This document shows positions 33,549 through 37,940 of a stretch of DNA of 37,940 nucleotides, piece by piece. A program made the position numbers and the translations under genes. Numbering within the stretch: position 1 is the first letter of the stretch; each line of letters begins with the position of its first letter. Location: contig DASQWC010000126.1 in NCBI GenBank assembly GCA_035640475.1, positions 1 through 37,940 of the forward strand, read 5' to 3'. This stretch comes from DASQWC01 sp035640475 (GTDB taxonomy: Bacteria; Actinomycetota; JAICYB01). Under the pieces are notes generated by a model. It was not told where the DNA came from and did no database searches. It was given only the letters and a program-made list of their open reading frames with translations.

Positions 33549-33880
33549 CCCTAGTCCAACTGATGCACTACCTCCGCTTCTTACCCGAACTTGTTGCTAC
33601 ATAAGAAACAACGAACCCGGATTCGGGGTACGCGAAATTCGCAACGCAAGAAAACGCGATCCCCGTACCCCGAAAAAGCGCAACGCGAAGAGGAGAAAGG
33701 CTTCCTCTTCGTCCGGATGAAGCTCCGCGAGAAACGTCCCAGAAAATGCCTCGGCGCCAGGTTGCCCTGGCGCCAAGACCCAACCATCTTACTACAACCG
33801 CGCCTTTCGGTCAATGTGGTCGGTCAATCCGATGTTCATTCCTTGCCGGGCCCGGGTACCCGACTTACGCTGATGTAGTT
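33549..33880. other. Non-coding stretch with a cluster of hairpins
   Basis: No convincing gene is present, although short open frames exist on both strands. Base use is less GC-rich and A-rich in places. Perfect inverted repeats are dense: 33622-33632 with 33664-33674 (11-bp arms), nested 33632-33636 with 33638-33642, 33686-33694 with 33703-33711 (9-bp arms, 8-nt loop) and 33753-33761 with 33766-33774 (9-bp arms, 4-nt loop, GGCGCCAGG). It could be a structured RNA, the end of a mobile element, or intergenic repeats. The last hairpin lacks a T-run. Confidence 0.6.
33843..33871 (+). promoter_or_regulatory. Candidate promoter of the DUF3499 gene
   Basis: TTGCCG (33843-33848), 17-nt spacer, TACGCT (33866-33871). 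The -10 ends 9 nt before the ATG at 33881 and there is no ribosome site, so the transcript would have no or almost no leader. Confidence 0.45.
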
Positions 33881-34102
33881 ATGCGCCTCTGCCGCAAGAT
33901 CGGGTGCAGTGAGGAAGCAGCCTCGACCTGCACGTTCAACTATCCCGAGCGTCAGGTCTGGATCGGTCCGCTGCTCTTCGAGCCGGAGCCCGGCTCCTAC
34001 GACCTGTGCGAGGACCACGCGAACAGGTTCGTGGCTCCCGTCGGCTGGATGATCTCCGACCTCCGGGACCAGCTCCACCAGGTCGAGAAGCTCCCCGCCT
34101 AG
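33881..34102 (+). CDS. DUF3499 family protein
   Basis: A 73-residue actinobacteria-specific protein of unknown function. The pattern CRKIGCSEEAASTCTF, then IGPLLFEPEPGSYDLCEDHA and VAPVGW, is the DUF3499 signature. The four Cys and the His in CEDH suggest a small zinc-binding fold. ATG 33881 is chosen because the family begins at MRLC and a promoter fits immediately upstream; the open frame continues upstream without similarity. Family members are often about 100 residues or more, so this one is short at the C-terminus. In mycobacteria and Streptomyces DUF3499 sits in the whiB2/manB/fbiA neighbourhood (recalled), which supports the idea that 31.8-33.9 kb was inserted into a conserved block. 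Confidence 0.85.
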   Translation: MRLCRKIGCSEEAASTCTFNYPERQVWIGPLLFEPEPGSYDLCEDHANRFVAPVGWMISDLRDQLHQVEKLPA

Positions 34103-34164
34103 CGGAACGCACAGGCAATCGTCCTCCCCGGGTCCGCGTATCTTAGGTAACGACGACACCCAAG

Positions 34165-34437
34165 ATGACCATCTCGCGCGAGCTGATCAGGCAGATCCGG
34201 GCGATGGACGCCTATGACCTTCGCCGCCTCCAGATGCTCATCCGCGGGCTCCTATTGGAGGACTCGGCCCCCGAACCCGAGCAGGGCGCCGTCACCTTTC
34301 GCCAGGAGATGGTGCGCTGCGGGAAGAAGGAGTGCGGCCGCTGCCCGCACGGTCCGTATTGGTACGCCTACTGGAGGGAGGACGGCCGCACGCGCTCGCG
34401 GTACGTCGGAAAGGAGCTGCCGGGAGAGCGTGACTGA
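34165..34437 (+). CDS. DUF6788 family protein
   Basis: 90 residues. The C-terminal half reads GAVTFRQEMVRCGKKECG and continues CPHGPYWYAYWREDGRTRSRY, the DUF6788 pattern of Cys-x4-Cys-x2-Cys followed by HGPYWY and a basic strand. The N-terminal half is helical (RELIRQIRAMDAYDLRRLQML). The function is unknown; members occur widely, often in phage or mobile contexts. ATG 34165 has no clear ribosome site. A TATCTT at 34139-34144 could be its -10. The next gene starts inside its end. Confidence 0.75.
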   Translation: MTISRELIRQIRAMDAYDLRRLQMLIRGLLLEDSAPEPEQGAVTFRQEMVRCGKKECGRCPHGPYWYAYWREDGRTRSRYVGKELPGERD

Positions 34438-34615
34438 GTATCGGCGCGACTCCGGGCGTCGTTTTCCCGGCATGCGGTGCGTGAGCTGCGGTCGCGAAGA
34501 CCTCCGGGTTGTTTTCCTCGAGAAGATCGGCTCCGTCACGCGCACCTACTGCAACCGCTGCGAGCACGAACGCTCCGAACCCGTTCACGAACAGGAAGTA
34601 TCGGCGAGCTCCTAG
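34430..34615 (+). CDS. Small zinc-ribbon protein, unknown function
   Basis: 61 residues with two CxxC knuckles, MRCVSCGRED and TYCNRCEHE, forming a probable four-Cys zinc ribbon. I do not recognise a named family. GTG 34430 has GGGAGA just upstream and overlaps the DUF6788 gene end by 8 nt, so the two are coupled. The longer open frame upstream is a shadow of the DUF6788 gene. Nucleic-acid or protein binding is possible but unproven. Confidence 0.6.
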   Translation: MTEYRRDSGRRFPGMRCVSCGREDLRVVFLEKIGSVTRTYCNRCEHERSEPVHEQEVSASS

Positions 34616-34623
34616 CCCGGCAG

Positions 34624-34629
34624 TATTCT
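34624..34629 (+). promoter_or_regulatory. -10 box for leaderless gtrA-like gene
   Basis: TATTCT ends 6 nt before the ATG at 34636, with no ribosome site in between. The -35 is weak (TCGGCG at 34601-34606). Confidence 0.4.
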
Positions 34630-34635
34630 CAGCCG

Positions 34636-35097
34636 ATGCTCCAGCGCGTTCGTGAATCGAGGCTCTACGCCGACCTCCATCGGCACGAGATCGTCCGGCA
34701 GTTCGTGAAGTACGCGATCGTCGGCGCGATCAACGTCGTAATCCAGCTGGCCTTCTTCAACGGCCTCCGGATTGCTGGCGTTCATCGCATCCCCGCTTCA
34801 ACCGTGGCGGCGGTCGTGACGAGCATCACCAGCTTTGCGCTGAACAAGGTCTGGTCATTTCGTGACAGTAACGCCTCCCGAGTTCACCGCCAGTACCTCA
34901 GGTTTTCCCTCTTCACGCTTGTCGGGCTTGCGATCTTCACGGGCGCTTTCAGGCTGCTGCTAATTCCGCTGGAACAGTACGGACGGCTCGGCGAGAACGC
35001 GGCGTTTATCTTGGCGATTCCGGCGGCCGTTGTCTGGAACTTCACGAGCTACCGGCGGTGGACGTTCAACCGGGCGGCGCCCGTAGGCTCCGCCTGA
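34636..35097 (+). CDS. GtrA family membrane protein
   Basis: A 153-residue protein with four predicted membrane helices (starting at VKYAIVGAINVVIQLAFF) and the family motifs TSITSFALNKVWSF and VWNFTSYRRWTF. GtrA proteins are proposed to flip polyprenyl-phosphate-linked sugars across the membrane, or to assist the synthase. Beside it are a convergent polyprenyl-phosphate-sugar synthase and a GT-C transferase, so a three-part lipid-linked sugar pathway is likely. The ATG at 34636 fits a -10 box 6 nt upstream. The last 32 bp overlap the tail of the convergent GT2 gene. Confidence 0.9.
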   Translation: MLQRVRESRLYADLHRHEIVRQFVKYAIVGAINVVIQLAFFNGLRIAGVHRIPASTVAAVVTSITSFALNKVWSFRDSNASRVHRQYLRFSLFTLVGLAIFTGAFRLLLIPLEQYGRLGENAAFILAIPAAVVWNFTSYRRWTFNRAAPVGSA

Positions 35098-35836
35098 GTC
35101 GCCGGATCTCGGCGAGTGTCCGCAGGATCACTCGCGGCGAGGCGCCCTTCGGACGGCCGGCGATTCGCGGGTGATGCGGCACCGGCACTTCGACAACACG
35201 GCATCCTGCCGTTTGCGCACGGATGAGGAGCTCGGCCGATACGAATGCTCCACCCGACTCGAGCTTCGGGACGACGGTGTCTATCACCGCGCGCCTGTAG
35301 AGCTTGAAGCCGCAGTCGACATCGTGCATGCGGAGCGCAAATGTCATGCGAAGAACGACGTGATACACGCGCGCGATGACGAGTCTGTGCCACGGGTCCG
35401 CGCGTTTCACCCGATGGCCGACGACGATGTCGGCCTCGGGCAGGCGATCGAACAGCAGGGCGAGGTCGGCGACCCTGAACTGCCTGTCTCCGTCTGAGAA
35501 CGCGACGACATCGCCGCGCGAATGCGTCAGGCCGGATCGGACTGCGTGACCGTAGCCGAGGTTCGTGGGATGCGCCACGAGCCGGACACGGGAGTCGCGT
35601 TCCGCGAAGCGCCGGACGACCTCGCTCGTTGCGTCGGTGGACCCGTCGTCGACGACGACGATCTCGAAGTCATTCGCAAAGGCAGGCAACGCCGCGACGG
35701 CTTCATCAAGCAAGGGACCGATGTTGTCCTCTTCGTTCCACGCCGGGAAGACACACGTGAGCAAGCGTTCTATCGCACTGCCTCCTGCCTTCGGGAAGCG
35801 CTTACCGTACCTCCACCCGCGTGGGGAGAACCGCAT
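35066..35836 (-). CDS. GT2 polyprenyl-phosphate-sugar synthase (DPM1-like)
   Basis: A family 2 glycosyltransferase of the dolichyl-phosphate-mannose synthase type, transferring a hexose from an NDP-sugar to polyprenyl phosphate on the cytoplasmic face. Motifs are VFPAWNEEDNIGPLL, VVDDGSTDAT, FSDGDRQF (metal motif) and MHDVDCGFKLYRR. There are no C-terminal membrane helices. The start is uncertain. ATG 35836 (GGAG 5 nt before) gives 256 residues but adds about 24 non-homologous residues and leaves 2 nt to the divergent gene. A perfect AGGAGG (35781-35786) lies 7 nt before an ATA codon (35773), and TTG 35764 is a further option. With GtrA and the GT-C protein it should supply and deliver lipid-linked sugar. 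Confidence 0.88.
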   Translation of the reverse strand: MRFSPRGWRYGKRFPKAGGSAIERLLTCVFPAWNEEDNIGPLLDEAVAALPAFANDFEIVVVDDGSTDATSEVVRRFAERDSRVRLVAHPTNLGYGHAVRSGLTHSRGDVVAFSDGDRQFRVADLALLFDRLPEADIVVGHRVKRADPWHRLVIARVYHVVLRMTFALRMHDVDCGFKLYRRAVIDTVVPKLESGGAFVSAELLIRAQTAGCRVVEVPVPHHPRIAGRPKGASPRVILRTLAEIRRLRRSLRAPPG

Positions 35837-35838
35837 TT

Positions 35839-37940
35839 ATGCTCCGTGCCGTGAACCCCCGACCGGCAGCTTCTGAAGCTCTGCGGCGGTTCGCAGTGTG
35901 GCTGTCGACGCCCGTCGGACTCGCGTCGCTTTTCGCCGTCGGCTTGCTCATCCGCCTCGTGCTCGCCGGGGGCGGTGGATTCCCATTCGACATGTCGTCG
36001 TTCTCCGGCTGGGCCGGACGACTCGCCGAGCGGGGACCCTGGAACTTCTATCCGCGCGGTGGCGACAAGTTCTTCGTCGACTATCCGCCGGGCTACCTCT
36101 ACATCCTTTGGGGAATCGGACGACTGGCGCGCGCGCTCGGATCGGGCGCGCCGAGCGTCTTCTGGCTGAAGCTGCCGCCGATCCTCGCCGACCTCGGGCT
36201 GGCGTGGCTCATCGGCGAGCTCGCGACGCGTCTGGCACCCGCGAGTCTCACGCGTCGCATCGATGTGCGCGGTCCGGCCGCCGCCGCGATTCTGCTGAAC
36301 CCGGCCGTATTTTTCATCTCGGCCGTCTGGGGCCAGGTCGACGTCTTCCTTGCGTTGCTGGTCGTCGGCGGTCTGTTGCTGCTCGGCACCGGCGCGCCAA
36401 CCTTCCGACGGGAGGCGGGAGGCATTGCGCTGTTGGCAATCGCGATTGGGACCAAGCCGCAAGCGGCGTTCGCAATGCCGATGGTCGTCCTGTTTCTCGT
36501 TTGGCGTCATGTGCGCTCTCGGCTCGTGGAGCAGGCGGACATCGATTCGCGTGTCCGCGTCGTTGCGGGCGGGCTTGTTCGCGTCGCCGCGCTGGCCGCC
36601 GTCGGCGCCGTTGCCGGGCTCGCGCTGCTCGCGCCGTTCCGACTCGGCCCGGTGGCCGCATTCGATTTCTACGCGAAGGCCTCGAGCACGTACTCCGTCA
36701 CGAGTGTCTTCGCCTTCAACGGCTGGGGGATTGCCGGGTTCTGGAGGCCCGACTCCGGTGCCGATGCGTTCAAGGTGATCGGGCTCCCGGCATTCGCCGT
36801 CGGGCTGGCGCTGTTCTCGTTTGGCGGCGCACTCGTATGCGCGCGCGCGTGGCAGAGCTTGCGGTCGGGCGAAGACGAAGGCCGCGTCCTCGTGTTCGGA
36901 GCTGCCGCCGTCACACTCGTCGGCTTCGCCGTCCTGACGCGGGTGCACGAGCGGTACTTGTTCCTGCCGCTGGCCTTGCTCGGTGCGTTCTTTGCCGTTC
37001 GGTGGCTCAAGCGAGCCTTCATTGCGCTGTCCGCGCTGTACCTGATCAACGTGTTCTTCCCGTACGTGTACTACCTGAAGTACGTGGGCCGTCCGGCACC
37101 GACCCTCGGTGGGCTCGTGGACTCTTTCTACGGCGCCGTCGGTGGAACGCAGATGCGAGTGCTGTCCGCCGTCACCGCCGCTGCGTGTCTATACATCGCA
37201 GCGCGCGGCTGGCACGCGATCGAGGCGCCCCCCGTTGCGGAACCGTTGCCGCTCATTCCGCGCGACGTCGCGGAAGCCGTGCGGCCGGCACGCTGGTCGC
37301 TCCGCTTGCATCCCGTCGGTCGGCGCGGCGCCGTGATCGCGCTCCTCGCGTTCGCCGTGGCGCTCGGCACCCGGCTTCCCGGACTCGGCCATCCCCCGGG
37401 GATGTACTTCGACGAGGTGTACCACGCGCGTACGGGGGCGGAATACATCGGGAACAAAGAGGTGTTCGAGTGGACCCACCCGCCGCTCGCCAAGGAATTG
37501 ATCTCGTTTTCCATGCGCGCTTTCTCCGGCTACGGCGCGCGCGCGGGCGGAGACCTTCCGCGAGGCGTCGGTCCAAAGGGACTGACGTCGGGTCCGGAAA
37601 GTCTTGCCTGGGTCGAACGCAGCGGCCCGACGGCGCGGGTCCGCTTCGGAACCCTGAGCGGCACATGCGGACTCAAACGAACCGACTCGCCGCCGGCCGT
37701 CACGTTCGACCCGAAGGAGATCGCGTTCGACGGCGGGCCGGTGTTCCTCGCCGGCACCGGGGACGAAGGTGTTCCGCAGCTCCTGCGACTCGATTCAAAA
37801 GGCGAGCGCTGGCGCGCGACACTGCCCGAGCAACCCGCGGCCGTCGTCGCGCTCGGCGACCGGGCCTTCGTCCGGACGACGGGCGGGCTCTTCGTCTACG
37901 TGTCGGCTTCCGGCAAGACAAAACCGCTCGCATCTGGAGT
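35839..37940 (+). CDS. GT-C glycosyltransferase fused to PMT-type mannosyltransferase, 3' partial
   Basis: An uninterrupted frame of 700 codons to the window edge, with no stop. Residues 1-470 form one GT-C-like polytopic enzyme: DMSSFSGWAGRLAERGPWNFY and VDYPPGYLYILW in the first external loop, VWGQVDVFLALL, GTKPQAAFAMP, and VLTRVHERYLFLPL. A second begins at about 499 (VIALLAFAVALGTRLPGL), then MYFDEVYHAR (Asp525/Glu526) and WTHPPLAKELI (His547), the signature first loop of protein O-mannosyltransferases (PMT). Instead of the next helices, about 150 soluble residues follow, with short repeated strands (VFLAGTGDEG, LRLDSKGERW, VVALGDRAFVRTTGGLFVY) resembling beta-propeller blades. The start is ATG 35839 with GGGGAG 10 nt upstream. 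It uses lipid-linked sugar outside the membrane; substrates are unknown. Confidence 0.9.
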   Translation, partial: MLRAVNPRPAASEALRRFAVWLSTPVGLASLFAVGLLIRLVLAGGGGFPFDMSSFSGWAGRLAERGPWNFYPRGGDKFFVDYPPGYLYILWGIGRLARALGSGAPSVFWLKLPPILADLGLAWLIGELATRLAPASLTRRIDVRGPAAAAILLNPAVFFISAVWGQVDVFLALLVVGGLLLLGTGAPTFRREAGGIALLAIAIGTKPQAAFAMPMVVLFLVWRHVRSRLVEQADIDSRVRVVAGGLVRVAALAAVGAVAGLALLAPFRLGPVAAFDFYAKASSTYSVTSVFAFNGWGIAGFWRPDSGADAFKVIGLPAFAVGLALFSFGGALVCARAWQSLRSGEDEGRVLVFGAAAVTLVGFAVLTRVHERYLFLPLALLGAFFAVRWLKRAFIALSALYLINVFFPYVYYLKYVGRPAPTLGGLVDSFYGAVGGTQMRVLSAVTAAACLYIAARGWHAIEAPPVAEPLPLIPRDVAEAVRPARWSLRLHPVGRRGAVIALLAFAVALGTRLPGLGHPPGMYFDEVYHARTGAEYIGNKEVFEWTHPPLAKELISFSMRAFSGYGARAGGDLPRGVGPKGLTSGPESLAWVERSGPTARVRFGTLSGTCGLKRTDSPPAVTFDPKEIAFDGGPVFLAGTGDEGVPQLLRLDSKGERWRATLPEQPAAVVALGDRAFVRTTGGLFVYVSASGKTKPLASG

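Noticed and set aside
33591..33878. 95-codon plus-strand frame and opposing minus frames upstream of DUF3499
   Set aside because: The frames run through several hairpins and have Arg/Lys-biased composition with no family resemblance. A non-coding structured region is the better reading.
1..37940. CRISPR array, tRNA, rRNA or prophage
   Set aside because: No regularly spaced direct repeats, no tRNA-like T-loop/acceptor pattern, no rRNA-like sequence and no phage structural genes were seen on reading both strands.

Overview
The window is about 38 kb of high-GC actinobacterial chromosome. The indicators are coenzyme F420 biosynthesis genes (a fused fbiC beside cofD and cofE), DUF3499 and DUF5719 proteins, a wall-polymer (LCP ligase / rhamnose) cluster, frequent GTG starts, and a gene order recalling the M. 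tuberculosis whiB2-fbiA-fbiB-manB-wbbL-rmlD-cpsA neighbourhood (recalled, not searched). Codon choice and domain fusions look unlike mycobacteria or Streptomyces. A deep-branching, probably uncultivated actinomycete is my inference. I saw no tRNA, rRNA or CRISPR array.

Layout. (1) 1-2388: a thiolase cut by the left edge, then an MFS transporter. (2) 2394-9195, minus strand: a four-gene operon of ABC ATPase, two ABC-2 permeases, and a large zinc-ribbon / class III cyclase / AAA / TPR regulator. (3) 9376-20340, plus strand: a twelve-gene polysaccharide operon encoding an LCP ligase, RmlA, a HAD phosphatase, RmlB, RmlD, three GT4 enzymes, a WbbL-like GT2, a ManB-type nucleotidyltransferase and a GalE-like epimerase. 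Most junctions are 1-4 nt overlaps and rmlC is absent. (4) 20337-30230: cofE and cofD (minus) diverge from fbiC (plus), which is coupled to a coiled-coil protein and a 1402-residue GT2 / membrane / DUF5719 fusion. (5) 30231-31752, minus strand: a YCII (DGPF) protein and an ECF42-type sigma factor. (6) about 31.8-33.9 kb: an island with different base use, holding a small Lys/Ala-rich protein, a ClpP-fold (SDH-type) protease, a broken IS1-type transposase with an unusually good promoter/operator, and a 150-bp cluster of hairpins. (7) 33881-37940: DUF3499, a DUF6788 protein, a zinc ribbon, then GtrA, a polyprenyl-phosphate-sugar synthase and a very large GT-C protein. That last protein runs off the right edge with no stop codon in the window.

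How the genes fit together. Region 3 should make nucleotide-activated rhamnose and related sugars, assemble a lipid-linked glycan in the cytoplasm, and attach it to peptidoglycan through the LCP enzyme. Region 7 looks like a second, polyprenyl-phosphate-sugar route: synthase, then GtrA flippase, then GT-C transferase acting outside the membrane. Region 4 makes the deazaflavin core and glutamyl tail of F420.

The most unexpected sequence-level signals are: three long, near-spacerless perfect inverted repeats inside glycosyltransferase genes (one is a 46-bp perfect palindrome); a sigma factor with no usable start codon whose frame begins by a +1 shift exactly at the stop of the upstream DGPF gene; an LCP gene that seems to start at CTG; and a recurrent leaderless promoter pattern with the -10 box 6 nt before the start codon.
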